A stretch of DNA of 64,000 nt, taken from assembly GCA_945898055.1 (NCBI GenBank), contig CAMDGV010000010.1, forward strand, positions 1 to 64,000, given 5' to 3'. Position 1 is the stretch's first letter. Every line of letters begins with the position of its first letter. The notes under the pieces were generated by a model. That model worked only from the letters and a program-made list of their open reading frames with translations. It was not told the DNA's origin and made no database searches. Of the stretch, positions 44,165 to 53,260 are shown in pieces. The DNA comes from Akkermansia muciniphila. Lineage in GTDB: Bacteria > Verrucomicrobiota > Verrucomicrobiia > Limisphaerales > UBA9464. The position numbers and the translations under genes are program-made.

Positions 44165-44953
44165 TTAGGGCCCAGACCCGAGGCTCGATCCGTCCATCGT
44201 GGCGCGCGCCAAAGACCAGACCACTACCCTCTCCGCTCCCATCCGCTGCAAAACTGCCGCTACGGCACCCGCTGTCGCCCCCGTGGTGAGGACATCGTCA
44301 AAGACAATCCAATCTCCCTGTATTCGCTCTTGGGATGCCGCAGAGAAAGCCTGCCGCACATTATCAGCACGCGCCTCACGCGACAAATGAGCTTGGACCT
44401 GAGCCATCTCGTTTCGGCGCACTAAGTCAGTGCGGATTGGTATTTCCAAAGCTCGGGCTAAAGGGGTGGCAAGGCGGGTCGCTTGATTAAATCCTCGTTC
44501 ACGTTCTCGCACAGGATGGAGCGGCACAGGGACAAGTCCGCTCCAAAAACTTCCCTGTAATATTGGGCAAGCTTCTTCTAGCAGCAATTGGACTAGAAAA
44601 GGCTCAAACCAGACTTCCCCCCAATACTTAAACCGATGAATGACCTCCAAGACCCGACCTTCTGCAATGACGGCCGCTCGGGCTGATTCAAAACACGGTT
44701 CACTCTCCCTGCAGTTAGCGCAAGTATAGGAGGTGGTAATCTCACCACTAGGCGGTAACCCGCACCGTCCACAAAAGGGAGGCCGCACCCGGCGAACACT
44801 GTTAGAGCAACGCTTGCAGACGTACCCTTCCGATTTCCCAGCAACCTCCAGAGAGCAGAGAGCGCACACTGCTGGAAAGACCAAGGACAACAGAGACTCA
44901 ACGACCTCGGATAGAGGTTTTGAACCGGAATTTGGCCCAACTTTATCTGACAT
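44165..44953 (-). CDS. ComF family phosphoribosyltransferase-like protein
   Basis: This 262-residue ComF-type protein begins with a cysteine-rich N-terminus (CALCSLEVAGKSEGYVCKRC, then FCGRCGLPPSG and YTCANCRES), a zinc-binding region. A phosphoribosyltransferase-like domain follows, with GLVPVPLHPVRERERGFNQA and the PRPP loop WIVFDDVLTTGATAGAV. ComF proteins are needed for DNA uptake in naturally competent bacteria. Its start overlaps the end of the upstream CPBP protease gene by 11 bp. Confidence 0.88.
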   Translation of the reverse strand: MSDKVGPNSGSKPLSEVVESLLSLVFPAVCALCSLEVAGKSEGYVCKRCSNSVRRVRPPFCGRCGLPPSGEITTSYTCANCRESEPCFESARAAVIAEGRVLEVIHRFKYWGEVWFEPFLVQLLLEEACPILQGSFWSGLVPVPLHPVRERERGFNQATRLATPLARALEIPIRTDLVRRNEMAQVQAHLSREARADNVRQAFSAASQERIQGDWIVFDDVLTTGATAGAVAAVLQRMGAERVVVWSLARATMDGSSLGSGP

Positions 44954-45899
44954 AGACTGCCTCCGATTTATCTAACTTAGGAACCATCCGAAAGGGCGAG
45001 ACCCAAGAAATCCCGATAATTCCAATCCAAAGGCAAGCAAAGGCAAACCACCCATCAATCAAGGCGGATGAGCCCCAAAATGAAACGAAAGTTGACGGTC
45101 TGGGCTGAGTTAAAAATGCATACGATTTTAGCCAAAAAATCCAGCCTCCATGCAATCCGATCGACATCCACAAGGCGCCTGTTCGCTCGCGTAAAGCGGA
45201 CAGCACGAAACCCGCTAGAGTTAAATTTAAAAAGCTGGGTAACAATGCCGATAAATCGGCAAAACCGCTGGCCATACGCACCAACATTTCAAACCCAGTC
45301 CATGCTCCCACCGAAGCTGGGGGGGCGGGTTTCTGAAAAAAATGAACCATCGCGTATAAGAGAGAACTGAGAACCCCCGAAAATAGGAAGCCATAACTGC
45401 GGCGGAGCACTCCAAAAACAACTCCCCGAAAGAGGAGTTCTTCCAAGACCCCAACGACCACGGCGGTCCCTACCGACTGCTGGATATGCAGCAAGATTTG
45501 TTTCAGCTGATGATGAGGGACCCATTCCCGATTACCCGCAACAATCACCCAAAAAACAAACAAGGCTAAAGAAATAAATCCTAGAGTGGATCCTCGGATG
45601 AGATCTCGGTACATCGTCCGGTTCCGCTTAAATCCTGCCTCAAAAAAGCCGGGGAAAAGTCTAAGTCGCACCAAAGGCCATAAACCAGCGATGGCCAAAA
45701 CAAGAAGAGCCCGATTCACATAGCGATGGAACGGATAATGGGCCAGTGCTGAACTCGGAAGCAAGATCTGCACTGTTCCCCAAATCCACGGGGTCACCAG
45801 CGCCGCACCTATAAAAATAAAGAGAAGATAGAGTCCGAGCACCCACAAGCCACCCCGAACTCGGAGAGGTTGGCGCAAAGCATCGTCTGAATCAGTCAA
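44943..45899 (-). CDS. CPBP-family intramembrane metalloprotease
   Basis: This 318-residue multi-span membrane protein has the CPBP (CAAX protease/bacteriocin-processing, formerly Abi) motifs: VLEELLFRGVVFGVLRRSYG (EExxxR), SSLLYAMVHFFQKP (the FxxxH-like block) and a C-terminal region with LNLTLAGFVLSALRERTGAL and SIGLHGGWIF. The group includes prenyl-protein and immunity proteases; the substrate is unknown. It is co-transcribed with comF. Confidence 0.85.
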   Translation of the reverse strand: MTDSDDALRQPLRVRGGLWVLGLYLLFIFIGAALVTPWIWGTVQILLPSSALAHYPFHRYVNRALLVLAIAGLWPLVRLRLFPGFFEAGFKRNRTMYRDLIRGSTLGFISLALFVFWVIVAGNREWVPHHQLKQILLHIQQSVGTAVVVGVLEELLFRGVVFGVLRRSYGFLFSGVLSSLLYAMVHFFQKPAPPASVGAWTGFEMLVRMASGFADLSALLPSFLNLTLAGFVLSALRERTGALWMSIGLHGGWIFWLKSYAFLTQPRPSTFVSFWGSSALIDGWFAFACLWIGIIGISWVSPFRMVPKLDKSEAVYVR

Positions 45900-45945
45900 T
45901 CCATGAGAAGCTAGCGAACCTCCTCTAATGGCTCAAGCTACACCC

Positions 45946-46428
45946 TCATCGAGACTGACATTTCGGACACCAACCCGTGAACTCAAGGCGATGCTGGACT
46001 TGAGTAAACCCATGCCGACTCGCAATCGCAGATTGGAATTCTTCTGGAAAACACTCATCTACCTCAACAATCAATCGGCACCGAGTGCAGACCAAATGAT
46101 GGTGATGGGACGAACCCTCCTCGGCCGACAACTCAAAGCGTGCCGCCCCATCGCCAAAGTCATAACGCCGCACCAATCCCAGCAGTTCCAGAGTGTGCAT
46201 ATTTCGGTAGATCGTCGCTAAATCACAGTCCTCTTTGCCTAGGGCCGCGTGGATCTCCTTATTCGTCAATGGCGAGGCGTGCTTACGGAGAACATCCAGA
46301 ATCGCCTGCCGAGGCGCGGTCACCTTACGCGCTCCACGCCGCAGTTTCTCAGTCAACTCGGTCAGCGGTTGCTGAATTAACCGATGAACATGCTGATGCT
46401 GGGCGCAAGGAGAACTCATAAAGGACAA
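45946..46428 (-). CDS. zur: Fur-family regulator, zinc-type (Zur)
   Basis: This 160-residue Fur-family repressor has a winged-helix domain (TAPRQAILDVLRKHASPLTN, KEIHAALGKEDCDLATIYRN) and a metal/dimerisation domain with HHHHLVCTRC and TGWCPKCQ, the two CxxC pairs that hold structural zinc. It is the last gene of znuA-znuC-znuB and overlaps znuB by 13 bp, which points to zinc rather than iron as the signal. It probably represses the operon, including itself, through the palindrome at 49001-49012. Confidence 0.87.
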   Translation of the reverse strand: MSFMSSPCAQHQHVHRLIQQPLTELTEKLRRGARKVTAPRQAILDVLRKHASPLTNKEIHAALGKEDCDLATIYRNMHTLELLGLVRRYDFGDGAARFELSAEEGSSHHHHLVCTRCRLIVEVDECFPEEFQSAIASRHGFTQVQHRLEFTGWCPKCQSR

Positions 46429-47240
46429 GGCGAAGACCTATTGGGGCGGATCAATTTCGATATTAGCAGGGAAAAAATGAAAAAGGCAATCAGGGTCAGT
46501 GTGATACAGGGCCCCCCTGGCAGGTTCAGCGGATACGATAAAGCCACGCCGCCAACCGCTCCAGACAGTCCCAAGAAAAGGCTCAAAATAATCTGCTGAC
46601 GCAGACTCTGCGCTAGGTTACGAGCGGTTGCCGGAGGCACCACGATCAATGAGGTTACCAAGACAATTCCCAACAGCCGGATACTCAAGGCGACTGTTAC
46701 CGTCAGAAGTATCACAAACAACTGATTCATGCGCCTCACTGGAATACCGGAGACATGGGCTAAATCCTCGTGTGCGGTGAGAAGAGCGAGAGCATTCAAG
46801 TGCCGAAAAAGCAAATAGGAAACCCCGACCGCCACCCCCATTGCTACCTGGACGTCTCCCCAACCTACCGAAAAAATATCACCAAAAAGAAAACGGTCTA
46901 ACTCATTACGAAACCCTTTAAGCAAGGAAAGAACCACCATCCCGAAAGCCACCGAACCGCTTAATAACAGGGCCATAATGGTATCGTTCAGTAGATCTGT
47001 CCGTTCCTTCAGCCAAAGAATTAACAAAGCCACCGCCAAACTAAAAATAATCATGGGCAAGGTAGGATCTTTCACTCCCAGCCAAAAACCCAATGCCACA
47101 CCCGCTAGAGCAGCATGAGCAATCGTATCACTGAAGAAAGACATCCGCCGTGCGGTGACAAAGACCCCCATAAATCCACACAGCGGTCCCATCACTAAAG
47201 CTGCCAACAAGGCTCGCTGCATGAAGGGTTCAATGGACAT
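46416..47240 (-). CDS. znuB: Zinc ABC transporter permease
   Basis: This 274-residue integral membrane protein of the ABC-3 family has about eight hydrophobic segments. Typical sequences are FMQRALLAALVMGPLCGFMG, RRMSFFSDTIAHAALAGVAL and VVPPATARNLAQSLRQ. It forms the channel for zinc uptake with the ZnuC ATPase and ZnuA binding protein. Its start lies inside the end of znuC (11-bp overlap) and its end inside zur. Confidence 0.92.
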   Translation of the reverse strand: MSIEPFMQRALLAALVMGPLCGFMGVFVTARRMSFFSDTIAHAALAGVALGFWLGVKDPTLPMIIFSLAVALLILWLKERTDLLNDTIMALLLSGSVAFGMVVLSLLKGFRNELDRFLFGDIFSVGWGDVQVAMGVAVGVSYLLFRHLNALALLTAHEDLAHVSGIPVRRMNQLFVILLTVTVALSIRLLGIVLVTSLIVVPPATARNLAQSLRQQIILSLFLGLSGAVGGVALSYPLNLPGGPCITLTLIAFFIFSLLISKLIRPNRSSPCPL

Positions 47241-48003
47241 GATGATGGTGTTGATAGGGTGTCATGTGGATTCCGTAGGCCTGCTTAAGCGAGTCGGCAC
47301 TCATCACATCTTCGGGCGGTCCCTCACAACAAATCACTCCGTTCAAGGCATATACCCAAGACGCATGACGATAGACCATCGACAAATCATGGGAGACCAA
47401 GACCACGGTCAATCCCAAGCGCCGATGAACCGTAGAAATGAGTTCATAAAAGTCCTTTTCGCCGGGTGTATCAACCCCCGCTGTCGGTTCATCCAAAAGA
47501 AGCAATTCGGGCTTATTAAGAAGACTGGAACAAATAAGCACCCGCTGTAACTGACCACCGCTCAACCCAGCTAAGGGACGGTCTAACAGACGTTCAACAT
47601 CGAGATCAGCCACCAATTCTTTGAGTTGGGCATCAATGAAATGGGTTGATCTCCAGAACCAACCCCGCGTGGCCGGCAAGCGGATTGCCAAGAATTCTCG
47701 AACAGTCAGGATAAAACTGCGATCTACCTGTAACCGTTGGGGAACATAGCCAACCCGACGGAAAGACTCTGGGCCCGGCACCTTACCAAACAAGCGAACT
47801 GAACCGGAATCCACTGGTTGCAACCCCAAGAGGCACCGAAGGAGAGTGGTCTTACCTGAGCCATTGGGGCCGATCAAAGCGACAATACTACCCTTTCGAA
47901 CACGGAGAGAGACCCCCTTTAAAACCTGAGTATCCCCTAGTCGAACCTGCAAGCCAGTGACTTCGACAACCACATCCTTTGGTTGACGGAAAGCGATCTC
48001 CAT
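47230..48003 (-). CDS. znuC: Zinc ABC transporter ATP-binding protein
   Basis: This 257-residue ATPase has Walker A LIGPNGSGKTTLLRCLLG, signature GLSGGQLQRVLICSSLL, Walker B LLLLDEPTAGVD and the H-loop VVLVSHDLS. The C-terminus ends in a His-rich tail (MTPYQHHHHVH), a feature common in zinc transport proteins and possibly a metal sensor. It starts one base after the end of znuA. Confidence 0.92.
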   Translation of the reverse strand: MEIAFRQPKDVVVEVTGLQVRLGDTQVLKGVSLRVRKGSIVALIGPNGSGKTTLLRCLLGLQPVDSGSVRLFGKVPGPESFRRVGYVPQRLQVDRSFILTVREFLAIRLPATRGWFWRSTHFIDAQLKELVADLDVERLLDRPLAGLSGGQLQRVLICSSLLNKPELLLLDEPTAGVDTPGEKDFYELISTVHRRLGLTVVLVSHDLSMVYRHASWVYALNGVICCEGPPEDVMSADSLKQAYGIHMTPYQHHHHVH

Positions 48004-48004
48004 A

Positions 48005-48964
48005 TCAGCGCAAGGCCGCCTTTAAGGCCGCTAAATTGCGCCGCATCCCCTCCACATAAAATGCCTTTGAAGACTTTCCAGTCTCCAAAACATCGAGTTC
48101 AGCCATCTGAATCTTTAAGTCCCCAGCAATTCGTTTTGCCAACCGCGGATTGAACTGAGGCTCTGTGAACAAAACATCAACTGAGTTTTTACGGATCGCT
48201 GCCAGCAATCCCGCCAAATACTTCGGCGATGGGTCCACACTAGGCACCTGTTCAATAACCCCAATTAATGTTAAATCATACCGTCGACAAAAATAAGGAA
48301 ACGCATTATGGAAAGTGACAATGCGACGATTCTTTACCTCCATCAACGACGAACGAATCGATCGGTCTAAGTCGGTCAGTTCCCTCAAATAAGCGGCGGC
48401 ACGCGACTTATAACCCTCGGCATTGGAGGGATCCGCAACGAGCAAAGCGGCGAGGATATTAGAAACACACTGTTGGGCGATGATTGGGTCGAGCCAGATA
48501 TGGGGATTAGGAGGATCCTTATCCGCCTTTGAATCGTGACCGTGAGCGTGGGCTGATGACTTACCAGCGTCGATGGTCAGTTGGGGTAGGTGGTAGATTA
48601 ACTGAGTTGCGACTCCGTCAGAAACAGTGATGACTCGATGCCCCGGTTTGCCACCACCGTTGGCAATCGTCCGAGTCAACCAATCATCCACGCCCAAACC
48701 ATTGATCAAAATCAAATCGGCTTTGGCTAATTTACGCATATCGGAAGGCCGAAACTGAAAATCGTGCGGCCCCACATCTGCGGGCAACAAAGTTTCCACC
48801 TCGGCGGCCTCCCCGACCACATTTGCGGCCCAAGAATGAATCGCCGGCAAGGTAACTACAATCCGTAGCGGCTCAGCCACCACGGTGAGCGATAGAAAAA
48901 CGACCGCTAACCGGGAGGCCAAACGGAAGATCAACGCTTGCAAATTCAACGAGCCTTGGAACAT
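48005..48964 (-). CDS. znuA: Zinc ABC transporter substrate-binding protein
   Basis: This 319-residue periplasmic cluster A-I binding protein captures Zn2+. A signal peptide (about 10-31) precedes IVVTLPAIHSWAANVVGEAA, the first ligand region LLPADVGPHDFQFRPSDM, a His-rich loop (SSAHAHGHDSKADKDPPNPH, then IWLDP), the third ligand region VTFHNAFPYFCRRYDL and the C-terminal LFTEPQFNPRL. The His loop distinguishes zinc from manganese binding proteins. The promoter region upstream carries a palindrome. Confidence 0.92.
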   Translation of the reverse strand: MFQGSLNLQALIFRLASRLAVVFLSLTVVAEPLRIVVTLPAIHSWAANVVGEAAEVETLLPADVGPHDFQFRPSDMRKLAKADLILINGLGVDDWLTRTIANGGGKPGHRVITVSDGVATQLIYHLPQLTIDAGKSSAHAHGHDSKADKDPPNPHIWLDPIIAQQCVSNILAALLVADPSNAEGYKSRAAAYLRELTDLDRSIRSSLMEVKNRRIVTFHNAFPYFCRRYDLTLIGVIEQVPSVDPSPKYLAGLLAAIRKNSVDVLFTEPQFNPRLAKRIAGDLKIQMAELDVLETGKSSKAFYVEGMRRNLAALKAALR

Positions 48965-48974
48965 AGACGCAGGA

Positions 48975-49030
48975 TGTAAGCCTGGTTGTTATCTGCAAAT
49001 CAATTGCAATTGTAAGTTAATAAAAGACCG
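48975..49030 (-). promoter_or_regulatory. znu operon promoter with candidate Zur operator
   Basis: The 12-bp perfect palindrome CAATTGCAATTG lies at 49001-49012, 37 bp before the znuA start, in an AT-rich stretch (ATCTGCAAAT to GTAAGTTAATAA). Its position and dyad fit a Fur/Zur-type operator, though it does not match the enterobacterial Zur box exactly. Confidence 0.5.
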
Positions 49031-49071
49031 ACGACGAATTGTCGGCGGTGACTTTGTCGGTGGTGAGACCT

Positions 49072-49320
49072 TTACTTTACCAACAACATCTGACGGGCGC
49101 GTTTAATGGCGACGGTCAGACGGCGTTGGAAAACGGCAGGAAGCCCAGTGTATTTCCGGGGGAGAATCTTGCCATTATCTGTCACATAACGTTTAAGCAA
49201 CGTGACATTTTTGTAATCGATCGCATCGATTGTGAAGTCAACTTCGGGCTTCGGACGTGGAGTCCGGGCTACGGTTGAGCGGCGTTTCTTTTTCTCCTCG
49301 AGTTTGGTCTTGCGTGGCAT
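49072..49320 (-). CDS. rpsR: 30S ribosomal protein S18
   Basis: This 82-residue S18 of the small ribosomal subunit carries the family signature [36 protein letters not shown] and the basic tail [11 protein letters not shown]. The N-terminus is Lys/Arg-rich ([20 protein letters not shown]). It starts three bases after the rpmG stop, so it is the last gene of the dksA-like/rpmG/rpsR unit. Confidence 0.95.
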   Translation of the reverse strand: MPRKTKLEEKKKRRSTVARTPRPKPEVDFTIDAIDYKNVTLLKRYVTDNGKILPRKYTGLPAVFQRRLTVAIKRARQMLLVK

Positions 49321-49323
49321 AGC

Positions 49324-49491
49324 TTACTTGATTTCGCGATGCAGGGTGTGGCGACGAAGGAATGGATTGAACTTCTTCTTCTCCACCTTGTCGGTCTGCA
49401 ACTTCTTGTTGCGGGATGTCTGGTAACGGGAAACGGGCAACCCCAGTTTTCTCGCCTCCGTACATTCAATGGTTACAATCTCACGTGGCAT
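49324..49491 (-). CDS. rpmG: 50S ribosomal protein L33
   Basis: This 55-residue protein reads [40 protein letters not shown] and [15 protein letters not shown]. This is L33, with the SRY-T-KN-x-x-x-x-ELKKFNP pattern. Only one cysteine remains (C10), so this is the zinc-free form, as in E. coli. It lies three bases from both neighbours. Confidence 0.95.
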   Translation of the reverse strand: MPREIVTIECTEARKLGLPVSRYQTSRNKKLQTDKVEKKKFNPFLRRHTLHREIK

Positions 49492-49494
49492 AAA

Positions 49495-50358
49495 TTAGTT
49501 TTCCTTTTCCTTCGATGGCTTTTCTTCTACATCCCCGTCGTCGTCTTCTGTATCCGCTGCACTTCCAGATTCGACAGAACCTAAAGAGCCTAGACGGTTA
49601 CGCTGACGCAACAAACCTTCTTTTTCAAGCTGGGCTTGCGCTTCAACTGAATAACGTGCCCAAGGAATGGCTTCCAGACGGGCTTTGGGAATGATCTTTT
49701 GAGTCTGTTCGCAGACTCCGTAGAACCCCTTCTCAATCCGCTTCAAAGCTTCCTCGATCTCATAGATCGCATCCTGATCGGATGAAAGAAGACTCAAAGC
49801 GAAATCACGGTCGAAGTTGTCAGTGCCAGAATCTCCCATGTGCAGACTATAACTTTCCATCTGGGATTGTGATTCCTTGGCTAGACCACTCATCTGACGA
49901 CGCAGACGGTCGTGCAACTCGAGGAGGTTCTGGTAAAATTTCTGAAATTCAGGCTTTACCTTAGTAATCGGCAACCACGTCGGCAAGGTGCCTTCGATCG
50001 CAACCGTTTTGGCCAACGGCCGACCTAAAATTGCCGCCGCATTCGTCGCCGCTTTGGGGCGCACTGCCGGAGGAAGAACCCCTTCCCGCTTAACCGGGGG
50101 AACTGGAGTTTCTTTCGCCGCAGATTTACTGGGTACCTTAGCAGCAGGTGCCGTCACAACGGAAGCAACCGCCGGCGCGACTTTAATAGCCGGTGCTGCC
50201 ACAACTGGCGCAACTACCGGAGCAGCCTTAGTAGCCGGTGCTGCCACAACTGGCGCAACTATCGGGGCAGCCGAGACTGCCACCTTGACAGCGGGAGCTG
50301 ACACTTTGACAGCGGGGGCCGGTTTTTTTGCCATGGCTTTTTGCTTTAAAATCTTCAC
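49495..50358 (-). CDS. DksA/TraR-like protein with Ala/Pro-rich N-terminus and degenerate zinc finger
   Basis: The start chosen is GTG 50358, six bases after GAGGAG (287 residues). Residues about 1-120 are low-complexity Ala/Pro/Val/Lys, built partly from a 45-bp tandem repeat. The second half is DksA-like: a coiled coil (FQKFYQNLLELHDRLRRQMS), the DNFDRDFALSLLSSDQDAIY block, and ALKRIEKGFYGVCEQTQKII with PKARLEAIPWARYSVEAQAQ. The four-cysteine finger has kept only one cysteine (CEQT, then YSVEAQ). DksA-family proteins bind RNA polymerase through its secondary channel. Placement with rpmG and rpsR suggests a link to ribosome synthesis. The acidic tail (DTEDDDGDVEE) is unusual. Confidence 0.8.
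   Translation of the reverse strand: MKILKQKAMAKKPAPAVKVSAPAVKVAVSAAPIVAPVVAAPATKAAPVVAPVVAAPAIKVAPAVASVVTAPAAKVPSKSAAKETPVPPVKREGVLPPAVRPKAATNAAAILGRPLAKTVAIEGTLPTWLPITKVKPEFQKFYQNLLELHDRLRRQMSGLAKESQSQMESYSLHMGDSGTDNFDRDFALSLLSSDQDAIYEIEEALKRIEKGFYGVCEQTQKIIPKARLEAIPWARYSVEAQAQLEKEGLLRQRNRLGSLGSVESGSAADTEDDDGDVEEKPSKEKEN
50187..50276. repeat. 45-bp tandem repeat inside the dksA-like gene
   Basis: Two copies of a 45-bp unit begin at 50187 and 50232, identical over the first 30 bases and differing at a few later positions. They encode the Ala/Val/Pro-rich linker and are in frame, so copy number can change without breaking the protein. Confidence 0.8.
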
Positions 50359-50676
50359 AGGTGACTCCTCTTCGCCGTTTAAGTGAACTTTATTTCGGCA
50401 TCCTGACTCGAACCTGAACACCGAATCAAGGGCCGCGGAAGGTAGCAGGCGACCCACAGGACGCCACAACTATTTTCCAAGAATGATTTTGAGACAAGCA
50501 TCGAGCCATAGTTTCAACAGGGACTTGCAGGGCGCAGAGCGACGAAACGCCTTCCTCTTAACCCCTGTTTTGCTGGAAAATGAAGAAACCTTTTTAAGGA
50601 CGACCTTCTCAATCGAATAAATCCTCTGCTCTTTTGAAAGAGTATCGCTAGGCTTTCCCAACAAAGAATTTCCACT

Positions 50677-51723
50677 ATGAAAACCTACAACGTCGGAGTC
50701 ATTGGCCACGGCTGGGTTGCCTCAGCCCATATCCCAGCCATCAACGCCACCTCTCAAGGACGGGTCACGGCAATCTACTCTAATCGTGCCCTAGATGCAT
50801 CGACGGTTTGTGCCAAGTATGGTGGCGATATTAAGGTCTACAATGACCTCACTGCCATGCTGGGCGACAAGTCTCTGGATGCCATTTCGATCTGCAGCTT
50901 TCCCAAGGATCATGCTAAGCAATTCATCGCGGCCATCCAAGCGGGTAAGCATGTCATTGTTGAAAAACCACTCGCTCTAAATCCTCGGGAACTGGAGGCC
51001 ATGGCTGCTGCCCTAAAAACTTCCGAAAGCAAAACCTGCGTCTGCTTTGAGGTTCGTTTCTCCTCACAATTCCAATCTATCCACGCCCTCCTCGAGGCGG
51101 GTCTTTTGGGTTCGGTCCACTTCGCTGAAGTCGACTACTATCATGGCATCGGACCGTGGTACGGCCAGTTTCGTTGGGCCCATAAAAAATCAGAGGCCGG
51201 CAGTTCATTGCTCAGCGCCGGATGCCATGCTATGGACGCACTACTCATGGTAATGGGCGGCGAACCAACCGAAGTCACTTCCTACGCAACCTCATCCAAA
51301 AGCCCGCACTTCGCACTCTACGATTTCCCGACGACTCAAATTAGCCTCGTAAAGTTCAAAGATGGTCGGATCGGTAAAACCACCTCGTGTATCGACTGCC
51401 TTCAACCTTACTACTTTCATACCCACATCGTCGGCAGCGAAGGCTCCCTTCTTGATAATCGGTTCCATAGCCAAAAATTAGGGATGCTGGATAAAAACAA
51501 ATGGAGTCAACTTTCCTGCGCTCCTGTCGACTCTGGCGACGTCAAGGATCACCCTTATCAAACTCAATTTCAGGCTTTCTTCGACGCATTAGACGCCAAT
51601 CGGGAGATGCCTTTCACGAGTTTTAGCCACGCTTATCGAACTCACAAACTGATCTTTGCGGCCGACAAATCTGCCGCCATCGGCCGGCCAGTCAAACTTC
51701 AGACCTCTGATTTTTCAGGGTAA
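50677..51723 (+). CDS. Gfo/Idh/MocA-family oxidoreductase
   Basis: This 348-residue NAD(P)-dependent dehydrogenase has an N-terminal Rossmann fold (YNVGVIGHGWVASAHIPAIN), the EKP motif in HVIVEKPLALNPREL and a C-terminal substrate domain (YYHGIGPWYGQFRWAHKKSE, then SAGCHAMDALLMVMGGEPTE). SAGCHAMDAL holds the catalytic His. Members oxidise sugars, inositols or glycosides; the substrate is unknown. It stands alone between the DksA-like gene and IS debris. Confidence 0.88.
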   Translation: MKTYNVGVIGHGWVASAHIPAINATSQGRVTAIYSNRALDASTVCAKYGGDIKVYNDLTAMLGDKSLDAISICSFPKDHAKQFIAAIQAGKHVIVEKPLALNPRELEAMAAALKTSESKTCVCFEVRFSSQFQSIHALLEAGLLGSVHFAEVDYYHGIGPWYGQFRWAHKKSEAGSSLLSAGCHAMDALLMVMGGEPTEVTSYATSSKSPHFALYDFPTTQISLVKFKDGRIGKTTSCIDCLQPYYFHTHIVGSEGSLLDNRFHSQKLGMLDKNKWSQLSCAPVDSGDVKDHPYQTQFQAFFDALDANREMPFTSFSHAYRTHKLIFAADKSAAIGRPVKLQTSDFSG

Positions 51724-51744
51724 ATCTCAACAATCAGACGAGTC

Positions 51745-52880
51745 TTCAGATCCCTGAATTTCCGAGGATTTTGCTGAGGATTGATCCGGTTCCAATCGGG
51801 CCTTGCAGGTCCAGTTCCGAACGATGGGCGAGGCGAAAGAGGAATCGCCAGCCCGGGACCTTGGGGTGCTCCAGTTGTTGCTGGTTGATGGCTTCCAAGG
51901 TCTGACGCTCAATGGATTCAGTGGTCGCAGTCGTTTCGATCTCGGCGCGGATCCGGGATCCTAAGCCCAGGCGGGCTGTGGATAATTCCACGGCAACCAG
52001 GCGCTGGGATGGGCGGCTACCGCCTCCGGGTTGCTCGCCAACGCCAGCAGGCAATTGGGTAGCACGGTGCGGAATTCCCTAGCTCATCCTTCGATATTCG
52101 GTCCCGGCCGCGGGCCAAATCTTCAAAAAATTTTGCAAAAGCGAGGTTTCTCTGTTCCAAGTCTTCACTACGATTTTGCTATCTCGATCGGGCCCTCCTG
52201 TCCTGTCGATCCCAGTTTTGGCGGTCCCTGTTCCCCAAACTCTTTCTTCATCCGTGCCAAGGGTAATTTGAGCCCATCATCGGCCTGCGTGTATCGGCTC
52301 ATCACCAGTTTCTTTCCGTCCGTCGCCGGGAACACCAGATCCAACAGCTGCACCTTGGAAAACTGTTCGAGCGCCTGACGGGAGGTTAATCCCGATGCCA
52401 AAGGCTTGAGCCAGTGCTTGAGCGTCACGGAGAGACAGTACGCCTGAGAGCACGCAAAGATGTGTGCATCCACCCGGCCTTCCGTCTGATGATAAACGGG
52501 CCGGATCCCGAGATCGTTCTTGAAACTTCGGAACATCGATTCGATCTCCGCCAACAGCCTGTAAAGTTCCCACAAATACTTAGGCTCCTTGTTGCTCAGG
52601 TTACTTCAAAAGCGATAGTAACCGTCGTAAAGCTCAGCGTCTTTGAGTTTCTCTTTGTCCAATTTGAACCGTCCAATTTAAACCGGGGTGTCGTGAGATC
52701 TGAAGGAATCGATTTGTCACTGGGAAAAAGGCTGAACGTTTGTTGGCAATCGTTCTGTGGGTCGAACATTCCGATGGCTTTGGCCTAGGCGGCCTGTTGT
52801 TCGCTGTTGATCTCCCCCAGAGAAAGAAGAGTGCGTTGATGAGGACGTCCACTTGAGGCCGAAGGAACGCTTTCGACAAC
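51745..52880 (-). mobile_element. Decayed IS4/IS1634-type element
   Basis: The remnant runs from an IS-end-like motif (TTCAGATCCCTGAATTT at 51745, shared with sites near 11171 and 18517) to the N-terminal piece of its transposase near 52870. The middle of the transposase is deleted and several stops and frame changes are present. A further minus-strand frame (51746-52054) lies behind the C-terminal segment and could be its tail. The outer right end was not found. Confidence 0.5.
52168..52870 (-). pseudogene. IS4/IS1634-type transposase, deleted and frameshifted
   Basis: The N-terminal piece reads SLGEINSEQQAA, a stop, AKAIGMFDPQND and TFSLFPSDKS. After a deletion the C-terminal catalytic part continues as EKLKDAELYDGYYRF, a stop, then NLSNKEPKYLWELYRLLAEI, ESMFRSFKNDLGIRPVYHQT and RVDAHIFACSQAYCLSVTLK. 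The YRLLAEIESMFRSFK segment carries the catalytic Glu of the DDE domain in the IS4/IS1634 group. It is clearly non-functional. Confidence 0.75.
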
Positions 52881-53260
52881 GCTGTGCTAGCGGTGCTCCT
52901 TGCCGTCCTTCTTTCGAGTTGTAGAGCGTCTAAACAGGATCAATTCGCACGAGCATCACTCGGGAACTGGGGAACGATAGGGGGTAGGACTTCACTCCAC
53001 GAAAAACCGACCGTTTCGACGGCTGAAAACCTCGGATTTTCTCGGTAATCCTCGAGACATCACCTGGAATTTTCCCGAAAACTAGATTGAGTATCGAAAG
53101 TCGGGCCCCTCCGTCGCGCTTTCAACGCCTCGAAGGCGGTGAAAAACGGTCGTTCGGTCCTTCGATTCGCGAAATGAAGGTCGAAGCGTTTTGTGGTTTT
53201 CACTCACAAAGCGCCTTTTCCTAGCACACCTTAAACGCCTCAATCGGCCTTTTACTGGTT
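52881..53260. other. Intergenic stretch, no gene recognised
   Basis: The DNA between the IS remnant and the 3' end of the cytochrome gene shows no convincing frame, RNA gene or terminator. It includes short repeated words such as AAACCTCGGATTTTC that may belong to the decayed element. Confidence 0.35.

Noticed and set aside
50187-50276. CRISPR-like direct repeats
   Set aside because: Only two adjacent in-frame copies without spacers, inside a low-complexity protein linker.
50470-50709. 79-residue minus-strand frame before the oxidoreductase gene
   Set aside because: It overlaps the oxidoreductase start region, has no ribosome site and no domain.
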